A DNA stretch of 64,000 nucleotides from Candidatus Leptofilum proximum (GCA_016710325.1 JADJXK010000002.1:4526001-4590000), one strand, 5' to 3'; shown: positions 16,637 to 25,160, numbered from the stretch's first letter. Numbers and translations are program-made. Notes: generated by a model not told the origin, from the sequence alone.

Positions 16637-18556
16637 ATGCAACAAAATATCCCCAACGTCCCAGAATCTGATTCAGACGACCAGCCTACGCGGTCTATCT
16701 GGCGGCTGCTCTTTTGGCTGCTGTTAATTTTGCCGCTTGTGGTTTACTACTTTTTCCTGTCCAATGGCGCCGACGCCGACCGCATCACGCTGGATTACTC
16801 CCGGTTCCGGCAGGAGGTGGCGGCGGAGAACGTAACGGCCGTTACCATCGAGGAGTTTGAGGTGCGCGGTGAACTGGCCGAAGCCGTCACCGTGCCCGCC
16901 GCGGACAGCGCCGGGGAGGAAGCCACCGTTACCGGCAATCAATTTACCACTTTCATCCCCGCCGTGGGCGATGACAGCCTGCTGCCGCTTCTCGAACAGT
17001 ATGATGTGCGGGTAACGGCCGTACCGCCCACCGATTCCACCTTTTGGGCCATCCTGATCAACGTTTTGCCCTTCCTGCTGCTCATCGGCCTCGGTTACTT
17101 TTTCATCAGCCGCATGCGCCAGTCGGGCCAGCAAATCTTCTCCATGGGCGAGAGCCGCGCCAAGCTATACGACCAGGAGAAAGAACCCATCACCTTTGCC
17201 GATGTGGCCGGGCTGGAGGGCGTCAAAACCGAGCTGGAAGAAATTGTGGCTTATCTCAAAGCGCCCGAGCGGGTGCAGCGCCTGGGCGGCCAGGCGCCCA
17301 AAGGCATATTGCTGGTGGGGCCGCCCGGCACGGGCAAAACCCTGCTGGCTCGCGCCGTGGCTGGCGAGGCTAATGTGCCCTTTTACAGCATCACCGGCTC
17401 CGACTTTATGGAGATGTTTGTCGGCGTGGGCGCCTCGCGCGTGCGCGGCCTGTTCGACAACGCTCGCAAAACCGCGCCGTGCATCATCTTCATCGACGAG
17501 CTGGATTCGATTGGGCGGCGGCGCGGTGCCGGGCTGGGCGGCGGCCACGACGAGCGCGAGCAAACGCTCAACCAGATGCTTTCCGAAATGGACGGCTTTG
17601 AGCCGACCGAAAACGTGGTGGTGATTGCCGCCACCAACCGCCCAGACATTTTGGACCCGGCGCTTCTGCGTCCCGGCCGGTTCGACCGGCAAATTACGGT
17701 GAACCTGCCCACGCTGTCAGCGCGCAAAGATATTTTGCAGATTCACGCACGGGGCAAGCCGCTGGCCCCTGGGGTGGATCTCAACGACCTGGCGCGCGGT
17801 ACGCCGGGCTTCAGCGGGGCGGATTTGGAGAATGTGCTGAACGAGGCGGCCCTGCTGGCAGCTCGCCAGGAAAAGGACGTCATTGAGCAGTCGGACATTG
17901 AAGAGGCGCGCGACAAAATTTTAATGGGGCTGGAGCGGGAAGGGTTGGCCCTGACCGAGAAAGAACGGGAGATGATTGCCTACCACGAGGCGGGGCATGC
18001 GGTGATTGCGGCCGTTTTGCCCCATGCTGATCCCATCCACAAAGTCACCATCGTGCCACGCGGCCAGGCCATGGGCGTTACCCAGCAGCTGCCCGAGCGC
18101 GAAAAGTACATCTACCCCCGTGAATACATGCTGGATCGCCTGGCGGTGATGATGGGCGGGCGCGCTGCCGAAAATATGCAGTTCCAAACGGCCACCAGCG
18201 GCGCGGAAAATGACCTGAAGCAGGCCACAGAGCTGGCCCGGCGTATGGTGCTGGATTGGGGTATGAGCGAGCGGTTTGGTTTTATGGCCTTGGGCGGCCG
18301 TTCCCAGCAGGTGTTTTTGGGCGAGGAAATTTCACGCGGCCGTAACTACAGCGAAACCACCGCCCGCGAGGTAGATGAAGAGGTCATGTCGATTTTAGAC
18401 GCGGCGTTCCAACGCGCCCACGACACGCTGCAGACGCACAAAGAGGGGCTGACGGCCGTAGCCGCCACGCTGCTGGAAAAAGAAGAAATGTTGGGCGAAG
18501 AGGTGATGAAGCTGCTGTTTAATCTTCCACCAGAGGCTCAGGCTGCCGCTGTGTAG
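16637..18556 (+). CDS. ftsH: ATP-dependent zinc metalloprotease FtsH
   Basis: The ~640-residue membrane-anchored AAA+ protease has a first transmembrane helix near residues 20-40, a small extracytoplasmic domain, and a second helix near 135-155. Walker A Gly-Pro-Pro-Gly-Thr-Gly-Lys-Thr is at about 228-235, Walker B in Phe-Ile-Asp-Glu-Leu-Asp, and the second region of homology in Arg-Pro-Gly-Arg-Phe-Asp-Arg. The zinc site His-Glu-Ala-Gly-His is at about 450-454, with a later Asp ligand in a Glu-Asn-Asp-Leu-Lys context. It degrades misfolded membrane proteins and regulatory proteins. Length is normal. A GTG at 16616 is an alternative start; neither has a strong ribosome site. The 3' end overlaps the convergent transaldolase gene by 38 bp. 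Confidence 0.95.
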   Translation: MQQNIPNVPESDSDDQPTRSIWRLLFWLLLILPLVVYYFFLSNGADADRITLDYSRFRQEVAAENVTAVTIEEFEVRGELAEAVTVPAADSAGEEATVTGNQFTTFIPAVGDDSLLPLLEQYDVRVTAVPPTDSTFWAILINVLPFLLLIGLGYFFISRMRQSGQQIFSMGESRAKLYDQEKEPITFADVAGLEGVKTELEEIVAYLKAPERVQRLGGQAPKGILLVGPPGTGKTLLARAVAGEANVPFYSITGSDFMEMFVGVGASRVRGLFDNARKTAPCIIFIDELDSIGRRRGAGLGGGHDEREQTLNQMLSEMDGFEPTENVVVIAATNRPDILDPALLRPGRFDRQITVNLPTLSARKDILQIHARGKPLAPGVDLNDLARGTPGFSGADLENVLNEAALLAARQEKDVIEQSDIEEARDKILMGLEREGLALTEKEREMIAYHEAGHAVIAAVLPHADPIHKVTIVPRGQAMGVTQQLPEREKYIYPREYMLDRLAVMMGGRAAENMQFQTATSGAENDLKQATELARRMVLDWGMSERFGFMALGGRSQQVFLGEEISRGRNYSETTAREVDEEVMSILDAAFQRAHDTLQTHKEGLTAVAATLLEKEEMLGEEVMKLLFNLPPEAQAAAV

Positions 18557-19667
18557 CTTTTTCCTGCGCCTGGTTTCGTACGCCCTTGATCGAGCCAAGC
18601 AGTTCGTTGAAGGCATCGGCAAATTTGGTGACGCCCTTGTCCTGCAATTGTTGGGTGATGCGGTCCAGGTTCACGCCCAGGGCGGCCAGCTGTACCAGCT
18701 CCTGCCGCGCCTTTTCCAGCTGTTTGGTTAACGCATCTGACACCATGCCGTGATCGACAAATTTTTCCAGGGCGTCCAGCGGCAGGGTGTTGATCGTGTT
18801 GGCTCCCATCAAGTTGTCTACGTACATTGTGTTCGGGTAGTCGGGGTTTTTGACGCTGGTGCTGCCATAGAGGATGCGCTGGGTGCGGGCGCCGTGGCTG
18901 GCCAGGGTTTGCCAGCGCTGGCTGCTAAAGGTGTTGAGGTAGCGGGCATAGGCCATCTTGGCGTTGGCGATGCCGATTTTGCCCTTCAGGGAGAGGGCCA
19001 CGTCACTGCCGATGGCGTCGAGCTCTTTATCAACGGCCGTATCCACCCGGCTCACAAAAAAGGAGGCCACCGACGCAATTTTGTCGATGGGCAGCCCTTC
19101 GGCCAGGCGAGCTTCCAGGCCGCGCATATAGGCATCGGCCACGTTGTCGTAGTCGGCCAGGGAGAACATGAGGGTGATGTTGATGTTGATGCCCTCACCG
19201 ATGAGGGCGGCGATGGCCGGAATGCCCGCAGCGGTGGCCGGTACTTTGAACATAACGTTGGGGCGGTTAACGGCCGTATGCAATCGCCTTACCTCACGAA
19301 TGGTGCCTTCGGTATCGTAGGCCAGGTTCGGGTTCGCTTCCAGGCTGATGAAGCCATCCATGCCCTGGGCATCGATGAACACGGGCGCCAGGGTGTCGGC
19401 GGCGTGCTGGATGTCGGCGATGGCCAGCGTTTCGTAGACGGCCACATCGTCATCGCTGGTCTCGGCCGCGGCAATCTCGTCGTCGTATTCCCCACCTTCG
19501 GCAATCGCTTTCTGGAAGATCGACGGGTTGGAGGTAATACCGCGCAGACCCCGGTCCACCAGCGCTTGAAGCTTGCCGGAGTGAATAAATTCCCGGTCCA
19601 GGTGATCCAGCCAGATCGACTGCCCCATATCGGCGGCCTGTTCAATTTTGCTTTTGGTGTTCATCAT
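18519..19667 (-). CDS. tal: Transaldolase
   Basis: The 382-residue protein is a transaldolase of the longer bacterial type. It moves a dihydroxyacetone unit between sugar phosphates in the pentose phosphate pathway. Visible family features are Gly-Ile-Thr-Ser-Asn-Pro-Ser-Ile-Phe near residue 45, the Schiff-base lysine in Met-Phe-Lys-Val-Pro-Ala-Thr near 140, a Ser-Phe-Phe-Val-Ser-Arg-Val-Asp strand near 205, and Leu-Tyr-Gly-Ser-Thr-Ser near 270. Two consecutive ATGs (19667, 19664) follow GGGAG; the second has better spacing. The polar C-terminal tail of about 20 residues is encoded in the overlap with ftsH. Confidence 0.92.
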   Translation of the reverse strand: MMNTKSKIEQAADMGQSIWLDHLDREFIHSGKLQALVDRGLRGITSNPSIFQKAIAEGGEYDDEIAAAETSDDDVAVYETLAIADIQHAADTLAPVFIDAQGMDGFISLEANPNLAYDTEGTIREVRRLHTAVNRPNVMFKVPATAAGIPAIAALIGEGININITLMFSLADYDNVADAYMRGLEARLAEGLPIDKIASVASFFVSRVDTAVDKELDAIGSDVALSLKGKIGIANAKMAYARYLNTFSSQRWQTLASHGARTQRILYGSTSVKNPDYPNTMYVDNLMGANTINTLPLDALEKFVDHGMVSDALTKQLEKARQELVQLAALGVNLDRITQQLQDKGVTKFADAFNELLGSIKGVRNQAQEKATQRQPEPLVED

Positions 19668-19800
19668 GCTTCTCCCTTTTGTAATTGTTCCCAGCGATCA
19701 CTACAAGGCTAAACAATTGCTGCACAAGAGGCATATATCTTGATATATCGGCGGGATATGTTTGCGGTATGAAGTTATGGTTGAACGAGGTTTGATTGTT

Positions 19801-20310
19801 ATGTCTGCAGAAGAGAAAAAGCACACGTTTAATCCAGCTGCGGCGCCCAGTGACGTGCAGTTGGCTTACGGCGAGCTGTGCCACAGCTACAATGCCATTC
19901 GCGAATTTCGGGCCAGGTTGTTGAGCCTGCTGCCCCTGGCCTCGGCAGGAGGCGTGTTTTTGCTGCTGCGCAACGGCCGTTCCGCCGTGGGTCCGTTCAC
20001 CCTGCTGGTATTTGGCGTTTTGGGCTGCCTCATCACCTTGGGGCTGTTCATTTATGAATGGCACAACATGAAGCGCTGCCACCGCCTCATTCAAATTGGG
20101 GCAAGATGGGAAGAAAAACGGTTCAAACTCAAAGACGGCCAGTTCATGATGCGTCTAAAAAACAAAGAGGAAGGGACAGTGGCCGGTTCAAGCTATCTTC
20201 TGGCAGCCGGGCTGATTTATGGCGCTGTTTTTCTGGGATGGTTGTACTTGGCTGTGGTGGGTTGGCTGTGGATCAGCGGGTCAGGCCCGGGCTGGTTAGG
20301 GCTGGTGTAG
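19801..20310 (+). CDS. Uncharacterised small membrane protein
   Basis: About 169 residues from the ATG at 19801; upstream ATGs at 19762 and 19780 are in frame but less likely. It has a hydrophilic N-terminus with Tyr-Asn-Ala-Ile-Arg-Glu-Phe-Arg-Ala, two helices at about 40-57 and 66-87, a charged cytoplasmic stretch (about 90-130), and a C-terminal hydrophobic hairpin near 135-160. I do not recognise a named domain. It is divergent from transaldolase; the shared 133-bp region contains an AT-rich GCATATATCTTGATATATCG stretch likely to hold both promoters. Confidence 0.65.
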   Translation: MSAEEKKHTFNPAAAPSDVQLAYGELCHSYNAIREFRARLLSLLPLASAGGVFLLLRNGRSAVGPFTLLVFGVLGCLITLGLFIYEWHNMKRCHRLIQIGARWEEKRFKLKDGQFMMRLKNKEEGTVAGSSYLLAAGLIYGAVFLGWLYLAVVGWLWISGSGPGWLGLV

Positions 20311-20361
20311 CCCTGGCCGCCGCCGTTTCTCGGCCCGGCACGTTCTGGTAGATCGGGTAAA

Positions 20362-22785
20362 ATGGAGCCCATGAGTCAGGAGCAGCAAGATTTCACAGCC
20401 ATGTCGCCAATGGCCCAGCCGGTGCGCCGCCGTTTGACGGTGTCCGGGGTAGTGCAGGGGGTAGGATTCCGGCCGTTTGTGTATGGCCTGGCCTTGCAGC
20501 ATGGGCTGACCGGGTTTGTGGGCAACAACAGCAGCGGGGTGTTTATTGAAGTGGAGGGAGGGGAGACGGCCGTTACCCAATTCCAACACGATCTCATCCA
20601 CCACCCGCCGCCCCTGGCCCACATCGAGCAGGTCACCAGCGAGGAACTGCCCGCGCAGGGCAGCACCAGCTTTGTCATCGTGCACAGCCAGGCGCAGGCG
20701 GCGGCCAACACGCTCATCTCGCCGGACATCTGCCTGTGCGATGATTGCTACAACGAACTGTTCGACCCGCACAACCGGCGCTACCGCTACCCGTTCATCA
20801 ACTGCACCAACTGTGGCCCGCGCTTTACCATCATCAAAGACATTCCCTACGACCGGCCCCTGACCACCATGGCCGAATTTACCATGTGCCCCGACTGCCA
20901 GGCCGAGTACGATAATCCGCTGGACCGCCGCTTTCACGCCCAGCCCAATGCCTGCCCGGTGTGTGGGCCGCAGGTGTGGCTGGAGGGCGGTGAACGGTTG
21001 GCGGTGAACGGTAATCGGTTAACAGTGAACGGTGAACGGTTAGCGGTGGTGGGGGATGAGGCGGTGGTGGCGGCGCAGGAGCTGCTGGCGGCGGGAAAGA
21101 TCGTGGCGGTGAAGGGGTTGGGTGGTTTTCACCTGGCGTGTGATGCCACCAGCGATGCTGCGCTGGCCGCGCTGCGCCAGCGTAAGGGGCGGGTGGATAA
21201 GCCGTTTGCCGTCATGGCCCGCGACGTGGCCGCGGTGCGGCAATTTGCCCATTTGTCCCCTGCCGAAGAAACCCTGCTCACGAGCAAAGAACGGCCGATT
21301 CTGCTCCTCGACCAGAAAGAAAACAACAACCTCTCGCCGCTGGTGGCCCCCGGCAACAACACCATCGGCGTCATGCTGCCCTACACCCCGCTGCACTATC
21401 TGCTGCTGGAACCCCAGTCTCCAATCGCCAATCGCCATTCTCCCGTCCTTGTCATGACCTCCGCCAACTACAGCAATGAGCCCATCGTCAAAGACAACGA
21501 CGAAGCGCGCCAGCACCTGGCCACCCTGGCCGACGCCTTCCTGATGCACAACCGGGAGATTTACGGCCGCTGCGACGACTCGGTCGTGCGGGTAATCGGT
21601 AATCCGTTATCCGTAATCGGTAATCCGATTACCGACCACCCATTACCGACCACCGATTACCTTCTTCCCCTGCGCCGGTCGCGGGGCTACGCGCCGTTTC
21701 CCGTCAAGCTGCCCTACAGTGTGCCCGCCACGCTGGCGGTGGGCGGCGAGCTGAAGGCGACCTTTTGCCTGGCCAAGGGAGAGTATGGCTACATGAGCCA
21801 GCACATCGGCGACATGGAAAATTGGGAGACGCTGCAGGCGTTTGAAGCGGCCGTATCCCACTACCAGGCCATCTTCCGCGCCGAGCCGCAGAAGCTGGTG
21901 TGCGACCTGCATCCCGGCTACCTCTCCACCCGCTGGGCGCAGGCGCAAACGGCCGTACCCGTCGTGGCCGTGCAGCACCACCATGCTCACATTGCCAGCG
22001 TCATGGCCGAGCACCGGCTGGACGGCCAGGCGCCGGTCATTGGCTTTAGCTTCGACGGCACGGGGTACGGTACCGACGGCGCCGTGTGGGGCGGCGAACT
22101 GCTCCTGGCCGACTACCGGGGTTTTACCCGGGCGGTCCATCTGAAGTACGTGCCGCTGGTGGGCGGGGATGTGGCGGTGAAACGGCCGTATCGCCTGGCC
22201 CTGGCCCATCTGCACGCTGCCGGGCTGGCCTGGGATGAAGCCCTGCCCTGCGTGGCCGCCTGCCCGGAAGATGAACAGCGGGTGCTGCGGCAAATGCTGG
22301 CCCAAAATATCAACAGCGTGCCCACCAGCAGCATGGGGCGGCTGTTTGACGCCGTGGCCTCCCTGCTGGGCATCCGCCAGGTGGTGACCTACGAGGGACA
22401 GGCGGCCATCGAGCTGGAGGTGATGGCGGCACGGGACGTAACGGCACAGTACCAGTTTGGTTTAAATGGCGAGGAAATTGACCCTGCGCCGGTTTTTGCT
22501 GACATAGTTAAGGAGCTGCGGGCGGGGGTGGCGGCGGCCGTCATCGCGGCCAAATTCCACAATACCGTGGCCGATCTCATCGTGCAGCTGAGCCTGCGGA
22601 TGCGCCAGGCACACGGCCTGAACCAGGTGGCCCTCAGCGGCGGCGTGTTCCAGAATGTGACGGTGTTGGATACGGCCGTGCAGCGCCTGCTGCAGCACGA
22701 TTTTGCGGTTTTTACCCATCACCTGGTGCCGCCCAACGACGGCGGGCTGGCCCTGGGCCAGGTGATGATTGGCACCGCTGAGTAA
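20362..22785 (+). CDS. hypF: Carbamoyltransferase HypF, with in-frame repeat insertions
   Basis: The 807-residue protein makes thiocarbamoylated HypE during [NiFe]-hydrogenase cyanide-ligand synthesis. Domains in order: acylphosphatase (Val-Gln-Gly-Val-Gly-Phe-Arg-Pro near residue 32), two Cys-x2-Cys...Cys-x2-Cys zinc motifs (about 125-205), YrdC-like domain (Lys-Gly-Leu-Gly-Gly-Phe-His near 250), and Kae1-like domain with His-His-Ala-His near 540. It is longer than usual (about 750-770). The extra length falls in three low-complexity stretches, at about residues 210-230, 351-361 and 411-433, whose DNA matches the hairpin repeat families seen between genes. All are in frame and the rest of the protein looks intact. 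No other hyp or hydrogenase gene is present in the window. Confidence 0.92.
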   Translation: MEPMSQEQQDFTAMSPMAQPVRRRLTVSGVVQGVGFRPFVYGLALQHGLTGFVGNNSSGVFIEVEGGETAVTQFQHDLIHHPPPLAHIEQVTSEELPAQGSTSFVIVHSQAQAAANTLISPDICLCDDCYNELFDPHNRRYRYPFINCTNCGPRFTIIKDIPYDRPLTTMAEFTMCPDCQAEYDNPLDRRFHAQPNACPVCGPQVWLEGGERLAVNGNRLTVNGERLAVVGDEAVVAAQELLAAGKIVAVKGLGGFHLACDATSDAALAALRQRKGRVDKPFAVMARDVAAVRQFAHLSPAEETLLTSKERPILLLDQKENNNLSPLVAPGNNTIGVMLPYTPLHYLLLEPQSPIANRHSPVLVMTSANYSNEPIVKDNDEARQHLATLADAFLMHNREIYGRCDDSVVRVIGNPLSVIGNPITDHPLPTTDYLLPLRRSRGYAPFPVKLPYSVPATLAVGGELKATFCLAKGEYGYMSQHIGDMENWETLQAFEAAVSHYQAIFRAEPQKLVCDLHPGYLSTRWAQAQTAVPVVAVQHHHAHIASVMAEHRLDGQAPVIGFSFDGTGYGTDGAVWGGELLLADYRGFTRAVHLKYVPLVGGDVAVKRPYRLALAHLHAAGLAWDEALPCVAACPEDEQRVLRQMLAQNINSVPTSSMGRLFDAVASLLGIRQVVTYEGQAAIELEVMAARDVTAQYQFGLNGEEIDPAPVFADIVKELRAGVAAAVIAAKFHNTVADLIVQLSLRMRQAHGLNQVALSGGVFQNVTVLDTAVQRLLQHDFAVFTHHLVPPNDGGLALGQVMIGTAE
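20991..21050. repeat. GGTAATCGGT-type repeat inside hypF (insert 1)
   Basis: Tandem GGTGAACGGTTAGCGGT-like units encode the repetitive peptide Val-Asn-Gly-Asn-Arg-Leu-Thr-Val-Asn-Gly-Glu-Arg-Leu at residues 210-230, in the linker between the zinc fingers and the YrdC-like domain. The units are GGT-xAxC-GGTT variants of the intergenic repeat at 10215. Confidence 0.65.
21413..21446. repeat. CCAATCGCC-type repeat inside hypF (insert 2)
   Basis: TCTCCAATCGCC, AATCGCC and ATTCTCC units resemble the right arm of the hairpin at 6320-6380. They encode Ser-Pro-Ile-Ala-Asn-Arg-His-Ser-Pro between Leu-Leu-Leu-Glu and Val-Leu-Val-Met-Thr-Ser-Ala-Asn, where HypF proteins usually have a shorter loop. Confidence 0.5.
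21591..21660. repeat. GGTAATCGGT-type palindrome inside hypF (insert 3)
   Basis: GGTAATCGGTAATCCG units on the left and CCGATTACCGACCACC units on the right form an imperfect inverted repeat like the intergenic one at 10215-10284. It encodes residues 411-433, between Asp-Asp-Ser-Val-Val-Arg and Leu-Arg-Arg-Ser-Arg-Gly-Tyr, two motifs that are nearly adjacent in ordinary HypF. Confidence 0.75.
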
Positions 22786-22799
22786 GGTTTCTCTCGTCC

Positions 22800-23576
22800 T
22801 CAGTGCGGGGAGCGGGCAATAAACAGGCCTTTGTTAATCGTGACGCGAATCTCACCCTGGCGGGCAACAACGCTTTCGACGTGCTGCTCAAACGCTTCCA
22901 GCCTGGCGGCGGTAAGCTGTTGGCGCACGTCGGGTTCGGAGAGGGCGTAGGCCAGCAGGGGGTAGGCTTCCTGGAAGAGCAGATGGTTTTGATACGGCCG
23001 TAACTCCACCTCGGCAAAAAAAGGCGCCAGCACCGCCGCGCCGTTCTGCAACCCAAAGCGCTCAATGTCGCCGCCGTAGTTCGCTTCGGGCAAAAAGGGT
23101 TGGATGAGCTCTCTGATCTCGTGCAGGTGGCCCGGCCCGCCGGTGGAGGTGTAGAACACACCGCCGGGTGAGAGCGTGCGGTGAATTTCGCTCAGCGCCG
23201 GGGTTTGGTCTGCCAGCTGGTCCAGCACGCCAAAGGCGAAGACGGCCGTAAACACTCCCTGCACAAACGGCAGCCGCCCGGCATCCAACACGGCATAGGC
23301 AATGGCGGGGTTGCCCGGCAGCTGCTGGCGCGCTTCCCGCACCATCCCGGCTGAAAGGTCAGACAGGCAAAGCAGCTGGCCTGGCGGCGGCCAGCCTTCT
23401 TTTTGCTGCCACAGGTCACCCGGCCCGCCGCCCAACTCCAGGAAACGGCCGTGATCCGGCAAAACCAGCTGGTCACCCAACCATTCAAACCAGCTGCAAG
23501 AATGCAGCCGATAATACTTCATGATGTGGGTGCGCACGTTCAAATCATGGGCGTCGTTGTAGGCCTGGGTACTCAT
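22800..23576 (-). CDS. SAM-dependent class I methyltransferase
   Basis: The 258-residue protein contains the SAM-binding motif I Phe-Leu-Glu-Leu-Gly-Gly-Gly-Pro-Gly-Asp near residue 47, an acidic residue after the second strand (Leu-Ser-Asp-Leu-Ser), and Asp-Ala-Gly-Arg-Leu-Pro-Phe near 100, typical of Methyltransf_11 proteins. The substrate is not evident. It is the last gene of a minus-strand unit with the GlsB-like and DUF2171-like genes, overlapping the GlsB-like gene by 4 bp. The end faces hypF, 14 bp away. Confidence 0.82.
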   Translation of the reverse strand: MSTQAYNDAHDLNVRTHIMKYYRLHSCSWFEWLGDQLVLPDHGRFLELGGGPGDLWQQKEGWPPPGQLLCLSDLSAGMVREARQQLPGNPAIAYAVLDAGRLPFVQGVFTAVFAFGVLDQLADQTPALSEIHRTLSPGGVFYTSTGGPGHLHEIRELIQPFLPEANYGGDIERFGLQNGAAVLAPFFAEVELRPYQNHLLFQEAYPLLAYALSEPDVRQQLTAARLEAFEQHVESVVARQGEIRVTINKGLFIARSPH

Positions 23577-23845
23577 TCATACTGCCTCCCCCGTAGAAAT
23601 TGAGCCACCGCCACCAGCAAAAAGGCCCCGGCGCCCGCTGCCAGCCAGACTCCCCAAGCGAGGGGAGCAGCCGGGGTAATGGTGCTGCCGGTCAACCACA
23701 TGGCGGCAAACGACCCTAGCAGCGCCCCAACCAGGCCAATCAACGCATTAAGCAGATGGCCAAGTCCATAACGATTGTGGTAAATCCGGCCCCAAAAGTA
23801 GCCAATGGCCGCCCCGAGGACGGCAATCACCAGGAAATTAATCAC
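23573..23845 (-). CDS. GlsB/YeaQ/YmgE-family stress membrane protein
   Basis: A 90-residue protein with three hydrophobic segments (about 3-20, 30-52, 60-83). The glycine-rich spacing, Ala-Ala-Ile-Gly-Tyr-Phe at the start and Gly-Leu-Val-Gly-Ala-Leu-Leu-Gly in the middle, fits the transglycosylase-associated/GlsB family of stress-induced inner-membrane proteins of unknown mechanism. It overlaps both neighbours by 4 bp, so the three genes are translationally coupled. Confidence 0.75.
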   Translation of the reverse strand: MINFLVIAVLGAAIGYFWGRIYHNRYGLGHLLNALIGLVGALLGSFAAMWLTGSTITPAAPLAWGVWLAAGAGAFLLVAVAQFLRGRQYE

Positions 23846-24267
23846 AGTGGGTTGCTTTTGTCTTCGGGGTTGGTTTGCAGATTTGGCGGCAGGGGCACGA
23901 CGTTGTCGTCGATGGGCTTGCCCTGCTGCGGGACGGCGGCCGCACTGCTTTCGCCAGGGGCCAGCTTTTCTTCATTGTACCGGTCGTCAACAATAAACTG
24001 GGGCGTGCGGGTGAGCGTTTTGTTCTGAATGTCGTCGCGGGTGAGGGTGAGGTGGACGGCCGTTCCCTCCGCCCGCGCCTCATCAATGTATGCCGTGGGC
24101 ACGTAATAATCGTCCCCAATCGTCATATTCACCACCATCAGGTAGCTGGCAAACAGAGTGTGCTCCGGTTCGGCTGGTTCCTGGCGATGGTACAGCGTGT
24201 GCGCCTGCCCCAGCCGGTACTCATCGGCCGTCAGGACTGGCAGGTTTTGTTTCAAGTTGTGTGTCAT
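23842..24267 (-). CDS. PRC-barrel/DUF2171-like small protein
   Basis: A 141-residue soluble protein. The segment Asp-Asp-Tyr-Tyr-Val-Pro-Thr-Ala-Tyr-Ile-Asp-Glu followed by Val-His-Leu-Thr-Leu-Thr-Arg-Asp resembles the second half of PRC-barrel/DUF2171 domains. The N-terminal Pro-Val-Leu-Thr-Ala-Asp-Glu and the Pro-rich C-terminal tail have no assignment. It is the first gene of a three-gene minus-strand unit. No specific function can be named. Confidence 0.6.
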   Translation of the reverse strand: MTHNLKQNLPVLTADEYRLGQAHTLYHRQEPAEPEHTLFASYLMVVNMTIGDDYYVPTAYIDEARAEGTAVHLTLTRDDIQNKTLTRTPQFIVDDRYNEEKLAPGESSAAAVPQQGKPIDDNVVPLPPNLQTNPEDKSNPL

Positions 24268-24299
24268 TGTGTTTCCTTTGTGCGGTGGCAGGGAGGTAA

Positions 24300-24362
24300 T
24301 CGCGTCATTGAGTAACTGGGTAAGGAAGGCTGCAACACGTCAATTGCCCAAGTTACTCAATT
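24300..24362. repeat. Imperfect intergenic inverted repeat
   Basis: ATTGAGTAACTGGGTAA (24308-24324) pairs imperfectly with TTGCCCAAGTTACTCAAT (24344-24361), in the 106-bp gap between two minus-strand units. It has no T-run. Confidence 0.55.
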
Positions 24363-24373
24363 ACCAAAGTTCC

Positions 24374-24742
24374 TCAACGCCACTCTTGTCCACGGTTGGT
24401 CATCAAGATTGTTCCGCCGCCGCCCAGCAGCAGGCCCAACATGGTCCAGAAGAAGTGGAAGGTGAAGGGGCCGAGCGAGAAAATGGCTTCCCAGCCGCGT
24501 GGGGCCAGGATGCCGGTGAACAGCAGCCAGCCAAAGATCAGGCCGACCACGGCGCCGATGGCCATGCCGCCCCACAGTCCCAGCCAGAGCTGGCGGGGGA
24601 AGACGGGTGGGTAGGGTACGGCCGTTTCCGGTGCCGGGTGTGTGTGGTGGCGTACCACCTTTTCGGCCGTCGGCTTCATGCCCCGGCCGTTGCCTCTGTG
24701 GGCTTGTTTCTGTTGATGGGGTGTTCTCATTTCTTGTATCAT
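24374..24742 (-). CDS. Uncharacterised two-helix membrane protein
   Basis: A 122-residue protein with a His-rich hydrophilic N-terminus (about 1-48), helix 1 near 52-78 with Gly-Ala-Val-Val-Gly-Leu-Ile-Phe-Gly, helix 2 near 90-112 ending in a glycine run, and a short cationic end. No named domain recognised. Its start overlaps the stop of the gene at 24739 by 4 bp, so they form a two-gene unit. Confidence 0.6.
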   Translation of the reverse strand: MIQEMRTPHQQKQAHRGNGRGMKPTAEKVVRHHTHPAPETAVPYPPVFPRQLWLGLWGGMAIGAVVGLIFGWLLFTGILAPRGWEAIFSLGPFTFHFFWTMLGLLLGGGGTILMTNRGQEWR

Positions 24743-25104
24743 TCGTTTTTTTCCTCCGCAATATAAGCGTCTAACATCACATCCAGCGTGGTTTGTGTCT
24801 CCCAGCTAATCGTCTCTTCCCCGCCGATAATCCAGCCGTGGTTCAGCAGCTGCTGCTGCGGCGCGGTGGGGTACGGCTTGAGGATGGCCTGGTAAACGGC
24901 CTGGCTGATGTTGGCGGCAATTTCGGCCGCGTCCGCGCCCAGGAAGCGAGTGGAATTTTTGGTGTTGTAGTGCACGTGGGGCTGGTCGTACCCTTCGGGG
25001 GCACGGGTGCTGCGCCAGGGGCGGCAGCCAGAACAGTCAAAACGGTGCCGACCGGCTTCAGCCAGGGTATCTGATCTTTCTCCGGCATGGAGTAGCTCCT
25101 TCAT
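24739..25104 (-). CDS. Small protein with Cys-x2-Cys, function unknown
   Basis: 121 residues. The N-terminal part Glu-Ala-Gly-Arg-His-Arg-Phe-Asp-Cys-Ser-Gly-Cys (about 16-27) could be half of a zinc-binding knuckle. The C-terminal part (about 45-121) is acidic and helical. An alternative frame over 24843-25088 gives a Pro/Ser/Thr-rich protein and looks like a shadow. The start has only a weak ribosome site. Confidence 0.5.
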   Translation of the reverse strand: MKELLHAGERSDTLAEAGRHRFDCSGCRPWRSTRAPEGYDQPHVHYNTKNSTRFLGADAAEIAANISQAVYQAILKPYPTAPQQQLLNHGWIIGGEETISWETQTTLDVMLDAYIAEEKNE

Positions 25105-25160
25105 CCATTCATCAACTTATTCTTTACGTTAAATCTTTGGTGCCTGCAGGGCTATCTATC

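Noticed and set aside
24843..25088. Alternative frame suggesting a frameshift in the Cys-x2-Cys small protein
   Set aside because: The alternative translation is Pro/Ser/Thr-rich and has no similarity to known proteins, while the chosen frame is continuous and overlaps its neighbour by 4 bp as coupled genes do.
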